Origin: Thermomonas sp.
Lineage (GTDB): Bacteria > Pseudomonadota > Gammaproteobacteria > Xanthomonadales > Xanthomonadaceae
Assembly: GCA_016720345.1 (NCBI GenBank)
Contig: JADKKV010000007.1
Span: forward strand, 62,001 to 126,000
Length of the DNA stretch: 64,000 nucleotides
Reading direction: 5' to 3'
In this document: piece after piece, positions 8,257 through 17,036 of the stretch
Position numbering within the stretch: the first letter of the stretch is position 1
Layout of the letters: the number at the start of each line of letters is the position of its first letter
Made by a program: the position numbers and the translations under genes
The notes under the pieces: generated by a model
What the model saw: only the letters and a program-made list of their open reading frames with translations
What the model was told of the DNA's origin: nothing
Database searches by the model: none

Positions 8257-9228
8257 TCAGCGGTTGTCGTTCATCGCCTTGATGAAGGCATTCAGGACCT
8301 TCGCGGACGCGGCCGGCACGTCCTGGAAGTACTGGTCGGCATCCAGCGCGAAGCTCTCGTTGTTCTTGCTGCCGAACAGCAGCTTGCTGGCGGTGAAGCC
8401 GGACTTCGCGCCCTGGTTGGCGATGATCGAATCGCCCGCCAGCAACGGCTCGCCGAGGTAGATCTTGGCGATTTCGTCGTCCTGCACCACCGCCATGCGC
8501 GTGAAGCGCTCGCCGATGCGCAGGCCGGCGGTGGTCTTCGCGCTGTCCTTCTGCCACGGACCGGCGATCGAGGTACTGCTCTCGTTGTAAGCCAGCGGCA
8601 CGAACACCCGAACCAGCAGGGTCGCGGCCTGCAGCTCGTCCTGCACCGCCTTGTCGTAGTAGCGCCAGTTGGTGCTGGCGAGCTTGATGCCGCCGCCGAT
8701 GCTCAGGCTCGGATCCGTGACCTGGCCGAGGCCGCGGCCCTTGAGGTATTCGTAGTCGTCGCGAACGACCATCGGCAAGCCCTTGGGCACATGGAAGACG
8801 CTGCTGTAGCCGCCATCCTTGCCGCGGCTCCAGGTCGACATCGCCAACGGCGTGGCCGGCGACTTGCCCAGCATCTCCCGGAACCCCTTCGAGGCCGCGA
8901 GGGCCTCCGGCGCCACCACTTCGATCCCGGACGCGCCGAGGTCGGCAAGGAACTGCGCGTAGATCTGTTCGGTCGCCTGCTGCAGGCGCGCCGGATCGAT
9001 GTCCTTGCCCAGGTCGATGCCGGAGCTGGCGCCGCCCCGCGAGGTGGTCTGTTGCGCCACCACGTACTGCACCACGAAGGACGTGACCGCGACCCGCTTG
9101 ACGCCCTTGAGGTTCCCGATGTCGTGGACGGCGACCACCGGCTCCCCGGCATCGGCGACCGCCGGGACCGCCAGCGAAACGAGTGCGGAGCTGGCCAGCA
9201 CGAGGCCGGCGATGGCATGACGGAACAT
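8257..9228 (-). CDS. Secreted protein of unknown function
   Basis: I do not recognise the family. The 323-residue product begins with a clear Sec signal peptide, MFRHAIAGLVLASSALVSL then AVPAVADA, with cleavage likely after residue 27. The mature part contains no cysteine and no obvious catalytic motif. A central Gly-rich stretch (SLSIGGGIKLASTNWRYYDKA) and alternating hydrophobic strands suggest a soluble mixed alpha/beta periplasmic protein. An AAGGGGG ribosome-binding site precedes the ATG at 9228, which decides the start. It is convergent with the FAD dehydrogenase and divergent from the hydroxyacid oxidase, so it appears to be a single-gene unit. Confidence 0.7.
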   Translation of the reverse strand: MFRHAIAGLVLASSALVSLAVPAVADAGEPVVAVHDIGNLKGVKRVAVTSFVVQYVVAQQTTSRGGASSGIDLGKDIDPARLQQATEQIYAQFLADLGASGIEVVAPEALAASKGFREMLGKSPATPLAMSTWSRGKDGGYSSVFHVPKGLPMVVRDDYEYLKGRGLGQVTDPSLSIGGGIKLASTNWRYYDKAVQDELQAATLLVRVFVPLAYNESSTSIAGPWQKDSAKTTAGLRIGERFTRMAVVQDDEIAKIYLGEPLLAGDSIIANQGAKSGFTASKLLFGSKNNESFALDADQYFQDVPAASAKVLNAFIKAMNDNR

Positions 9229-9591
9229 GGAACCCCCTTGGTCTGAGGCAGCAATGATCGCGGCCGGGTGCGGGCGGCACCATCCCGCGATCGGGGGGTG
9301 GCACGCGCGCGCGCGCGCCGACGCCGCCGGGATCCCGCGCCGGAAAGGACCGCGCCCATCCCGCTCCGGCGACGCATGCGCGGACCGGGCCGGCGTATCC
9401 TTGGCCACGACGCACGACCAGGCCAGCATGATCGACTTCCACCGCGACCGCAGGCCCGCAGGCACCGCAGCGACGAACGCGCGCGGGTGGTGGACGTGCC
9501 CGTTTCGCACGCGGCGCGCAGGCCCACGCGGAAGCGATCACCAAATGCAGGCAGCGGCCTGCGCTGCTGGCCGGACGCAAGGGCGGTATCG
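9229..9591. other. Intergenic region with alternating CG tract
   Basis: No convincing gene is seen. It must hold the divergent promoters of the secreted protein and the hydroxyacid oxidase. A 15-nt alternating CG run (9304-9318) is Z-DNA prone. The oxidase frame is open well upstream of 9592, but the extra translation is Arg/Pro/Ala-rich and unlike the family. Confidence 0.5.
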
Positions 9592-9603
9592 GTGATCCGC
9601 ACG

Positions 9604-10743
9604 ATGCCGGCCACCAGCGATGACCATCGCGCACGCGCGGGTGGCCGGCTGCCGCGCTTCCTCGCCGACTACGTCGATGGTGGCGCCGGCGCCGAGCAGA
9701 CCCTGGCCGCCAATGTCGCCGCGTGGCCGGGGATCGGGATCCGCCAGCGGGTGCTGGTCGACGTGGCCGGAGTCGACACCGCCAGCACCCTGGCCGGCGA
9801 TGCCTGCCGGATGCCGCTGGCGCTGGCACCGCTGGGGCTGGGTGGCCTGCTGGCCCGCCGTGGCGAGCTGCAGGCGTTGCGCGCGGCCACCGCCGCGGGC
9901 GTGCCGTTCACGCTGTCCACGGTCGGCATCTGCAGCATCGAGGAACTCGCGGCAGGCACCGGCGCACCGTTCTGGTTCCAGCTGTACTGGCTGCGCGACC
10001 GCGGACTGGTCGCCGACCTGCTGCAGCGCGCGTGGGCCGCCGGGTGCCGCACGCTGGTGTTCACCGTCGACCTGCCATTGCCCGGCATGCGCCATCGCGA
10101 TACCCGCAACGGCATGGCGCAGCCCGGGGTGCGGCCGAAGCTGCTGCGGCTCACCCAGGTGCTGGCCCGGCCCGGCTGGCTGTGGGATGTCGCGCTGCGC
10201 GGCAAGCCGCTGCTGTTCGGCAACCTGCAGCGGCAATTGCCGAACGCGCGCGACCTCGATGCCTTCCGCGCCTTCATCGATGCCCAGTTCGATCCGGGCG
10301 TCACCTGGGCGGAACTCGACTGGCTGCGTGCGCGCTGGCCGGGTCGGCTGCTGCTGAAGGGCATCCTCGATGTCGACGATGCGCGCGCGGCAGTGGCCGT
10401 CGGTGCCGACGGCCTGGTGGTGTCGAACCACGGTGGGCGCCAGCTCGACGGCGCCGCCGCCACCGCGCTGCGGCTGCCGGCGATCGCCGCTGCGGTCGGC
10501 GCCGACACCGAAGTCCTGGTCGATGGCGGCCTGCGTTCCGGGGTCGACCTGTTCCGCGCGTGCGCCCTCGGCGCACGCGGCGCGCTGATCGGCCGCCCGT
10601 GGGCGTGGGCGCTGGCCGGCGGCGGCGAAGCCGGCCTGCGCGGACTGCTGGCCACTTGGCAGAATGAACTGGCCACCACCATGGCCCTGGCCGGCGTCAC
10701 CCGCATCGCCGAGATCGGCCCGCAGCACCTCGACCGCGCCTGA
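9604..10743 (+). CDS. FMN-dependent alpha-hydroxyacid oxidase/dehydrogenase (LldD-like)
   Basis: 379-residue TIM-barrel flavoenzyme of the lactate/glycolate/mandelate dehydrogenase family that oxidises 2-hydroxyacids to 2-oxoacids. Family landmarks in order: RLPRFLADYVDGGA near the N-terminus, FQLYWLRDR, FTVDLPLPGMRHRDTRNG, the active-site base His in SNHGGRQLDGA, and the FMN-phosphate segment VDGGLRSGVDLFRACALGARGALIGRPW. The ATG at 9604 is taken; GTG at 9592 adds only four residues. It lies 22 nt upstream of a ThDP enzyme on the same strand, which could consume its 2-oxoacid product. The substrate (lactate, mandelate or other) is not determined by the sequence. Confidence 0.85.
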   Translation: MPATSDDHRARAGGRLPRFLADYVDGGAGAEQTLAANVAAWPGIGIRQRVLVDVAGVDTASTLAGDACRMPLALAPLGLGGLLARRGELQALRAATAAGVPFTLSTVGICSIEELAAGTGAPFWFQLYWLRDRGLVADLLQRAWAAGCRTLVFTVDLPLPGMRHRDTRNGMAQPGVRPKLLRLTQVLARPGWLWDVALRGKPLLFGNLQRQLPNARDLDAFRAFIDAQFDPGVTWAELDWLRARWPGRLLLKGILDVDDARAAVAVGADGLVVSNHGGRQLDGAAATALRLPAIAAAVGADTEVLVDGGLRSGVDLFRACALGARGALIGRPWAWALAGGGEAGLRGLLATWQNELATTMALAGVTRIAEIGPQHLDRA

Positions 10744-10765
10744 CCACGCATCCCCCGGAGCCCCC

Positions 10766-12424
10766 ATGCCCAACGGCGCCCAAGCCCTGCTGCAGACCCT
10801 GGCCGATGCCGGCATCGAGGTCTGCTTCAGCAACCCCGGCACCAGCGAGATGCACTTCGTCGCCGCGCTCGATTCGGAACCGCGCATGCGCGCGGTGCTG
10901 GCGCTGTTCGAAGGGGTGGCCACCGGCGCCGCCGACGGCTACGCGCGGATGGCCGGCAAGCCCGCCGCCACCCTGCTGCACCTGGGTTGCGGCCTCGGCA
11001 ATGGGCTTGCCAACCTGCACAACGCGCGCAAGGGCAAGGTGCCGGTGGTGAACATCGTCGGCGACCACGCCACCCATCACGTGCCGCTGGACGCGCAACT
11101 GCAGTCCGACATCGAAACCGTGGCGCGCAACGTGTCGCCCGGCTTCGTCCGCACCTCGCGCAGCACCGCCGATCTCTGCCGCGACGCGGTCGATGCGATC
11201 AAGGCCGCGCGCGGCCTGCCCGGCCAGGTCGCGACCCTGGTCCTGCCCGCGGACGTCAGCTGGGGCGAAGGCGGCGTGCCCTGTCCGCCGCCGCCCGCCC
11301 CCGCGCCGGAACCCGCCGACGATGCCTGCGTGGATGCGATCGCCCATGCCATCCGCGCCGGCGGCCGCTGCGCCCTCTTGCTTGGCGGGCAGGCCTTGCG
11401 CGAGCCGGGCCTGCTGGCGGCGGCGCGGATCGCCGCGCAGCACGGGGCCAAGCTGTTCTGCGAAGTGTTCCCGACCCGGCTGGAACGCGGCGCCGGGTTG
11501 CCGCCGGTGGAACGCATCGCCTACCTGGCCGAACTGGCCTCGTTGCAGCTGGCCGGCTTCGAGCACCTGGTGCTGGTGGACGCGAAGGCGCCGGTCTCGT
11601 TCTTCGCCTATCCCGGCAAGCAGGGCGAGCTGGTGCCGGACGGCTGCAACGTGCACACGCTGGCCACGCCGGCACAGGACGCCGTCGCCAGCCTCGACAA
11701 GCTCGTCGCCGCGCTGGATGCGGCGCGGGCGGTGCCGGCCCTGCAAGCAGCCGCGCGCCCGTCGCTGCCGCGCGGCCGGCTGACCGCGCCCAAGGTGTGC
11801 AAGGCGGTCGGCGCGCTGCTGCCGGAGCGCGCGATCCTGATCGACGAGGCGATCACCTCCGGCCTGATGCTCGGGGTGATGACCGAAGGCGGCCCGCACC
11901 ACGACCTGATCACCCTCACCGGCGGCGCCATCGGGCAAGCACTGCCCAACGCGGTCGGCGCGGCGATTGCCTGCCCCGACCGCCCGGTCATCGCCCTGGT
12001 CGGCGATGGCACCGCGATGTACACGATCCAGGCGCTGTGGACGCTTGCGCGCGAGAATCTCGACGTCACCGCGGTCATCTTCAACAACGCCAGCTATTCG
12101 GTCCTCAATGTCGAGCTGGACCGCGTCGGCGCCGAAAGGGCCGGCCCGAAGGCGCGCTCCCAGCTCGACCTGCACGGGCCGGTGCTGGACTTCGCCCGGC
12201 TGGCGCAGGGCATGGGCGTGCACGCGGTGCGCGCCGATACCGCCGCGGATTTCTGCAAGGCGCTGGAATACGCGCTGGCGCATCCCGGCCCGCACCTGAT
12301 CGACGCACGGGTGCCGGAATCCCTCGGCGGCGCCAAGCGCAGGCTGTTGCCGTGGCTGCTGCGCGCGCTGCCCGGGCTGCCGCCGGCGCTGGCGCGCGGG
12401 CTAAAGCGCAAGATCGCGCCGTAG
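10766..12424 (+). CDS. Thiamine diphosphate-dependent enzyme (acetolactate synthase/benzoylformate decarboxylase-like)
   Basis: 552 residues with the three-domain layout of POX/ALS-type ThDP enzymes. The N-terminal pyrimidine domain has the catalytic Glu in LFEGVATGAADGYARMAG. A central domain follows. The C-terminal PP domain has the GDG...NN ThDP-Mg motif (GDGTAMYTIQALW through IFNNASY). A CCGGAG ribosome-binding site precedes ATG 10766. No small regulatory subunit or other ilv gene is nearby, so biosynthetic acetolactate synthase is unlikely. The adjoining hydroxyacid oxidase suggests a catabolic two-step route similar in logic to mandelate dehydrogenase plus benzoylformate decarboxylase. 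That pairing is inference. Confidence 0.8.
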   Translation: MPNGAQALLQTLADAGIEVCFSNPGTSEMHFVAALDSEPRMRAVLALFEGVATGAADGYARMAGKPAATLLHLGCGLGNGLANLHNARKGKVPVVNIVGDHATHHVPLDAQLQSDIETVARNVSPGFVRTSRSTADLCRDAVDAIKAARGLPGQVATLVLPADVSWGEGGVPCPPPPAPAPEPADDACVDAIAHAIRAGGRCALLLGGQALREPGLLAAARIAAQHGAKLFCEVFPTRLERGAGLPPVERIAYLAELASLQLAGFEHLVLVDAKAPVSFFAYPGKQGELVPDGCNVHTLATPAQDAVASLDKLVAALDAARAVPALQAAARPSLPRGRLTAPKVCKAVGALLPERAILIDEAITSGLMLGVMTEGGPHHDLITLTGGAIGQALPNAVGAAIACPDRPVIALVGDGTAMYTIQALWTLARENLDVTAVIFNNASYSVLNVELDRVGAERAGPKARSQLDLHGPVLDFARLAQGMGVHAVRADTAADFCKALEYALAHPGPHLIDARVPESLGGAKRRLLPWLLRALPGLPPALARGLKRKIAP

Positions 12425-12441
12425 CGCGCGACGCCGGGCGC

Positions 12442-14712
12442 TCAGGCAAGCAAGCCGGCGGCGGCCACGATGTCCTCGTCCTTCGGGATCACCAGGAACG
12501 CGGCACCGGCCAGCGGGGTGTAGGTATCCGCGCCACAGACGCGGCGACCGGGCTTGCCGCCGAGGCCAGCTTCGGTGATCGCGGTGATCACGCCTTCGCC
12601 GACGCCCGCGCTGTGGCGGCCTTCATCGACCACCAGGATGCGCGCGCACTCGCGGGCGTGGCGGGCGATCGCCGCCTCGTTCAACGGCACCAGCCAGCGC
12701 AGGTCGACCACCCGGACCTTCCAGCCATGCTTCGCCTCGATCGCGCGGGCGGCACGCAGGCTCATCGGCATGCCGTTGCCGTAGCTGAAGATCACGCAGT
12801 CGGTGGCCTCCGCGTTGTAGACGCGTTCCTCGCCCAGCACCAGCGCGCGGTCGGGCGCCGGGTACTCGGTGAGCCACAGTCCGTCGCCCGGCGCGTGCAG
12901 GTCCTTGGTCATGTACAGCGCGATCGGCTCCAGGAACACGCTGACCCGGCCATCGACCTTCGCCAGCGCGGTGAGCGTGCGCAGCATCATCGCCGCATCG
13001 TCGCCGCGGCTGGCGCACCCGACCACCAGGCCGGGGATGTCGCGCAGCGCGGTCATCGAGTTGTCGTTGTGGAAATGCCCGCCGAAGCCGCGCTGGTAGC
13101 CCAGCCCGGCGATGCGCACGACCATCGGGTTGCGGAACTGGTCGTTGCTGAAGAACTGCAACGATGCCGCCTCGCCGCGGATCTGGTCGATGGCGTTGTG
13201 CAGGTAGGCCAGGTACTGGATCTCGGGGATCGGCAGCATGCCCATGTTGGCGAAGCCCTGGGCCATGCCCAGGATCATGGTTTCGTCCAGCAGCGTGTTG
13301 AACACGCGCTTGTTGCCGAACGCCTTGTGCAGGCCCTTGGTGACCGTGTACACGCCGCCCTTCTGGGCCACGTCCTCGCCGAACAGCAACGTCTCCGGGT
13401 ACTTGGCGAACAGGTCGTGCAGGGCCTGGTTGATCTGGATGGCAAGGTGCCTGGGCACCTGCTTCTCGGGCAGCTTGTCCTCGCTGCCGAAGGCCTGGAG
13501 TCGCGCCTCCGGGGACGGCAAGCGGGTGGCTTCCGCCATCACCTGGTCCGGGGTGTACGGCGCCAGCGGGCGCATCACGTGTTCCAGCGTCTCGATGCGG
13601 GGACGCTGGTCGGCGTCCTCGGCAGCGGCGAAGCACTTCTTCCGCGTGTCTTCGTACAACGCCAGGATTTCGTCCCGGGTCATCGCCCCGGATTCCAGCG
13701 CGATGGCGGCGCTGCGCAGCAACGGATCACCGGCCTCCACCGCGCACAGCTCCTCGATGCTGCGCCACTCGATCTCGAAGTCGGTGCCGGCGTGGCCCAT
13801 GATGCGGGTGGTGCGCAGGTGCAGGAAGGTCGGCCGGCGGCTGCGGCGGCAGTGCTCGACCGCGCGCAGCACGTCTGCATAGCCGCCAGCCAGGTCGAGG
13901 CCGTCGGCGAAGAAGTAGTCGAGGTCCGGGCGGTTGCGGAAGCTCTCGCCGATCCAGCCCGTCGGCGTCTTCACCGAGATGCCGATGCCGTTGTCCTCGC
14001 ACACGTACAGCACCGGCGCGGGCAGCTTCTGGTAGGCGGTCCAGCTGGCCGCGTTGAACGCGGTCTGCGCGGTGGCATGGTTGGCGGAGGCGTCGCCGAA
14101 CGAGCAGATCGCGATCGAATCATCGGGGATCGGCAACTGGTGGCCGATCCGGTGCGCGGCCTCGATCGCGACCGCGGTGCCCAGCGCCTTCGGCAGGTGG
14201 GAGGCGATCGTCGAGGTCTGCGGCAGCACCCACAGCGGCTTGCTGCCCCAGACCTTGTGGCGACCGCCGCTGGCCGGGTCTTCCGCGCTGGCCGCGAAGC
14301 TCAGCGCCGAATCCATGATCGGATCCATCCCCGGCAGCTTGCGGAATCTTTCCGCCATGAAGCCGCCGCTGCGGTAGTGCAGGAACGCCGGGTCGGTGTG
14401 GCGGGTGGCGCGCGCCACCATCGCATTGCCTTCGTGGCCGCTGCTGCCGATGGTGTAGAAGACCTTGTTCTGCACCCGCAGCACGCGCGCCATCAGGTCG
14501 AGATGGCGCGAAACCAGCTGCGATTCGAACAGCTCGCGGAAGCCGCGCGCATCCAGCGCACTGCCATCGAGGATCGCCTCCCCCGGCGCCGGCTTCGGCT
14601 GCGCCTGGCCCTGCCAGCCACGCACGAACTCCTGGAAGTTGACGTCGCAGATCTCGGCGCGGTTGAGGCCGCGCATGCGCGCGGGGATCGGATCGGGAAC
14701 GGTGGCGAACAT
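12442..14712 (-). CDS. Fused alpha/beta E1 component of 2-oxoisovalerate-type dehydrogenase
   Basis: 756-residue ThDP enzyme in which the E1-alpha domain (about residues 1-400) and E1-beta domain (about 410-756) are one chain. The alpha part contains GSSGHEGNAM and the ThDP site FGDASANHATAQTAFN, where GDA replaces the common GDG as in other fused branched-chain members. The beta part begins LAIQINQALHDLFAKYP with LFGEDVAQKGGVY and ends with IPKDEDIVAAA. It should decarboxylate a branched-chain 2-oxoacid and pass the acyl group to a lipoylated E2. No E2 or E3 gene is adjacent. It is probably third in the minus-strand unit gcdH-gst-E1. Confidence 0.87.
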   Translation of the reverse strand: MFATVPDPIPARMRGLNRAEICDVNFQEFVRGWQGQAQPKPAPGEAILDGSALDARGFRELFESQLVSRHLDLMARVLRVQNKVFYTIGSSGHEGNAMVARATRHTDPAFLHYRSGGFMAERFRKLPGMDPIMDSALSFAASAEDPASGGRHKVWGSKPLWVLPQTSTIASHLPKALGTAVAIEAAHRIGHQLPIPDDSIAICSFGDASANHATAQTAFNAASWTAYQKLPAPVLYVCEDNGIGISVKTPTGWIGESFRNRPDLDYFFADGLDLAGGYADVLRAVEHCRRSRRPTFLHLRTTRIMGHAGTDFEIEWRSIEELCAVEAGDPLLRSAAIALESGAMTRDEILALYEDTRKKCFAAAEDADQRPRIETLEHVMRPLAPYTPDQVMAEATRLPSPEARLQAFGSEDKLPEKQVPRHLAIQINQALHDLFAKYPETLLFGEDVAQKGGVYTVTKGLHKAFGNKRVFNTLLDETMILGMAQGFANMGMLPIPEIQYLAYLHNAIDQIRGEAASLQFFSNDQFRNPMVVRIAGLGYQRGFGGHFHNDNSMTALRDIPGLVVGCASRGDDAAMMLRTLTALAKVDGRVSVFLEPIALYMTKDLHAPGDGLWLTEYPAPDRALVLGEERVYNAEATDCVIFSYGNGMPMSLRAARAIEAKHGWKVRVVDLRWLVPLNEAAIARHARECARILVVDEGRHSAGVGEGVITAITEAGLGGKPGRRVCGADTYTPLAGAAFLVIPKDEDIVAAAGLLA

Positions 14713-14742
14713 GCTTGGTGTCGGTCTTCGAAGTGGAATTGG

Positions 14743-15348
14743 TCAGTCGTTGCGCATCGGCACGAAGCCGGGCTGCTGCATGACGCGCTTGAGCCAGTGC
14801 TCGACCCGCGGATAGGCGCCGAGGTCGAAGCCGGCTTCGTCGGCCACGTGGGTGTAGGCGAACAGGGCGATGTCGGCGATGGTGTAGGTCTCGCCGCCGA
14901 ACCACGGCAGCCGCGCCAGGTGGCGCTCCATCGCTGCCAGCGCCTCGTTGCCGGATGCCTGCAGGGCCTCCAGCGAGGCACGCCGCGGGTGTTGCGCCGG
15001 CAGGTACTTGCGGATGAAGCGCGAGACCGCGATGCAGGGCTCGTGGCTGTACTGCTCGAAGAACATCCACTGCAGCGTCTTCGCGCGGCCCCAGTGGTCG
15101 TCCGGCAGCAGCCGCGTGCCCTGCGCCAGGTAGTTCAGGATCGCATTCGACTCGGACAGGGTGCGGCCATCCTCGAGCCGCAGCACCGGCACCTTGCCGC
15201 GATCGTTCAGCGCCAGGAATTCCGGCGACAGGTTCTCGCCGCGGGTGACGTCGATCTCTTCCCACGCGTGCTCGATGCCCAGCTGCGCGCAGGCCAGTTG
15301 CAGCTTGTAGCAGTTGCCGGATGCCGACAAGCCGTACAACGTGATCAT
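14743..15348 (-). CDS. Glutathione S-transferase family protein
   Basis: 201 residues. The N-terminal thioredoxin-like domain begins MITLYGLSASGNCYKLQLA, with Ser/Cys candidates for glutathione activation. The cis-proline segment GKVPVLRLEDGRTLSESNAIL is typical. The C-terminal all-alpha domain contains the N-capping box region YTIADIALFAYTHVADEAGF. ATG 15348 gives the family start; the longer in-frame reading was rejected. It lies between gcdH (61 nt upstream) and the E1 gene (30 nt downstream), so it is likely co-transcribed. Detoxification of reactive acyl intermediates is possible but unproven. Confidence 0.88.
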   Translation of the reverse strand: MITLYGLSASGNCYKLQLACAQLGIEHAWEEIDVTRGENLSPEFLALNDRGKVPVLRLEDGRTLSESNAILNYLAQGTRLLPDDHWGRAKTLQWMFFEQYSHEPCIAVSRFIRKYLPAQHPRRASLEALQASGNEALAAMERHLARLPWFGGETYTIADIALFAYTHVADEAGFDLGAYPRVEHWLKRVMQQPGFVPMRND

Positions 15349-15409
15349 GCGTGCCACTCCTGCACGAACGCCTGCGCGCGGTGGCGGATCGCCGCCGCCG
15401 CGCACTGAG

Positions 15410-16573
15410 TCAGAACGCGCTGATGCCGGTCAGCTCGCGGCCGATCACCAGCTGGTGCACGGTTTCGGTGCCTTCGTAGGTGATCACGGATTCGAGGTTG
15501 AGCGCGTGGCGGATCGCCGCGTGCTCGGTGGTGATGCCGGCGCCGCCGAGCAGGTCGCGGCATTCGCGGGCGATGTCGATCGCCATCCGGCAGTTGTTCC
15601 ACTTCGCCAGCGATACCTGCTGCGGCTGCATGGTGCCGGCATCCTTCAGCCGGCCCAGCTGCAGCACCAGCAACTGCGCCAGGGTGATCCGGCGGGCCAT
15701 CTCGGCCATCTTGATCTGCGCGCTCTGGGTGGCGGCCACCGGGCGCTCGAACAGGATCCGTTCCTTGGTGTAGTCCAGCACTTCATCCAGGCAGGCGATG
15801 GCGGCGCCGATCGGGCCCCAGGTAATGCCGTAGCGGGCCTGGGTCAGGCAGCCCAGCGGGCCCTTCAGGCCCTTCACGTTGGGCAGGCGGCTGGAATCGG
15901 GCACCCGCACGTTGTCGAAGAACAGCGCGCTGGTGACCGAGGCGCGCAGCGACATCTTGTGCTTGATCTCCTGCGCGGTGAACCCGGGCATGCCCTTTTC
16001 CAGCAGGAAGCCCTGGATGCCGTCGTCGGTCTGCGCCCAGACGATGGCGATGTCGGCCAGGTTGCCGTTGGTGATCCACATCTTCGAGCCGTTGATCACC
16101 CAGTCATCGCCGTCGCGCTTGGCGTGGGTCTTCATGTTGGCGGGGTCGGAGCCGCCGTGCGGTTCGGTCAGGCCGAAGCAGCCGATCACCTTGCCGGCGG
16201 CCATGTCCGGCAGCCAGCGCTGGCGCTGCTCTTCGCTGCCGTAGGCGTAGATGGGATACATGCACAGCGAGCTCTGCACGGACACGAAGCTGCGGATGCC
16301 GGAATCGCCGCGCTCCAGCTCCTGGCAGATCAGGCCGTAGCTGACGCCGTTGAGGCCGGCGCAGCCGTACATCGCAGGCAGCGACGAACCCAGCAGGCCC
16401 ATCTCGGCGATCTCCGGCACCAGCTCCCGCGGGAACCGTCCCTGGTCGAACGCATCGCCGATGATCGGGCGCACCCGTTCGTCGGTGAAACGCGCCACGG
16501 TGTCCTGCACCGCGCGCTCCTCGTCGCTGAGCAGGGAACGGACGTCGAACAGGTCGTAGGGATTGAGGGCCAT
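15410..16573 (-). CDS. gcdH: Glutaryl-CoA dehydrogenase-like acyl-CoA dehydrogenase
   Basis: 387-residue acyl-CoA dehydrogenase with the N-terminal helical domain, middle beta domain and C-terminal helical domain in order. Seen motifs are CFGLTEPHGGSDPANMKT (FAD/substrate contact), WITNGNLADIAIVWAQ, and the catalytic base Glu in VITYEGTETVHQLVIGRELTG, all characteristic of the GCD subgroup. The reaction is oxidative decarboxylation of glutaryl-CoA to crotonyl-CoA in lysine/tryptophan degradation. ATG 16573 was chosen because upstream sequence in frame is low-complexity and non-homologous. The ALDH7-type semialdehyde dehydrogenase at 55.3 kb belongs to the same general pathway but is not linked. 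Confidence 0.9.
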   Translation of the reverse strand: MALNPYDLFDVRSLLSDEERAVQDTVARFTDERVRPIIGDAFDQGRFPRELVPEIAEMGLLGSSLPAMYGCAGLNGVSYGLICQELERGDSGIRSFVSVQSSLCMYPIYAYGSEEQRQRWLPDMAAGKVIGCFGLTEPHGGSDPANMKTHAKRDGDDWVINGSKMWITNGNLADIAIVWAQTDDGIQGFLLEKGMPGFTAQEIKHKMSLRASVTSALFFDNVRVPDSSRLPNVKGLKGPLGCLTQARYGITWGPIGAAIACLDEVLDYTKERILFERPVAATQSAQIKMAEMARRITLAQLLVLQLGRLKDAGTMQPQQVSLAKWNNCRMAIDIARECRDLLGGAGITTEHAAIRHALNLESVITYEGTETVHQLVIGRELTGISAF

Positions 16574-16789
16574 GGCGTTGCAGTCGATTCGGGCGATCCG
16601 CCATTGTAATGGCGCATGCCGCGCAGACGGTACCTGCGAAACGCAAGGATCAGTCCGGCGGAATGCCGGCATATCGCCAAAACCGCGCGATTTCGCCAGC
16701 CGCCGCCGAAACCGCCGCCAGCCACGGCCGCCGGCGCAGGTTTGCCACCGCATGCTAGCGTTCGCCCGACGCCCCCTGCTGCCGATGCC

Positions 16790-17023
16790 ATGGCCAATCC
16801 GATGCTTGCACCGTTGTTCGGCTTCCTCGGCAGACTGAGCTATCCGCGGCTGTTCGCACTCACCGCCGCGCTGTTCGCGGTCGACGTGGTGATTCCGGAC
16901 TTCGTGCCATTCGCCGACGAACTGCTGCTCGGCCTCGGGACCCTGCTGCTGGCGAACTGGAAGAAGCGCAAGCAACCCGCGGACGCCAGGCCGCCGATCG
17001 AAGGCGGGTCCAGCCAACGCTGA
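16790..17023 (+). CDS. Small membrane protein (DUF6116-like)
   Basis: 77-residue product with a hydrophobic first half: MANPMLAPLFGFLGRLSYP, then one long or two short membrane segments (about residues 20-58), ending in a charged tail (NWKKRKQPADARPP). The pattern resembles a small uncharacterised family common in xanthomonads, which I think is DUF6116. It lies 13 nt before tatD on the same strand and is probably co-transcribed. Function unknown. Confidence 0.65.
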   Translation: MANPMLAPLFGFLGRLSYPRLFALTAALFAVDVVIPDFVPFADELLLGLGTLLLANWKKRKQPADARPPIEGGSSQR

Positions 17024-17036
17024 CGCAGCCACCCGC

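Noticed and set aside
9304-9318. Alternating CG tract as a regulatory element
   Set aside because: Short, and expected by chance in DNA this GC-rich; noted only as Z-DNA prone.
9428-9595. Small ORF MIDFHRDRRPAG... upstream of the hydroxyacid oxidase
   Set aside because: No ribosome-binding site, and Arg/Gly/Ala-rich composition like other chance frames in the area.
10766-12424. Annotation as biosynthetic acetolactate synthase (ilvB)
   Set aside because: No ilvH/ilvN small subunit or other ilv gene is adjacent, and the hydroxyacid oxidase context fits catabolism better.
10987-15408. A 1473-codon open frame on the plus strand
   Set aside because: It overlaps the ThDP gene out of frame and runs antisense to the E1 and GST genes. 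Its translation is Arg/Ala/His-rich with no motif. High GC makes long antisense frames common here.
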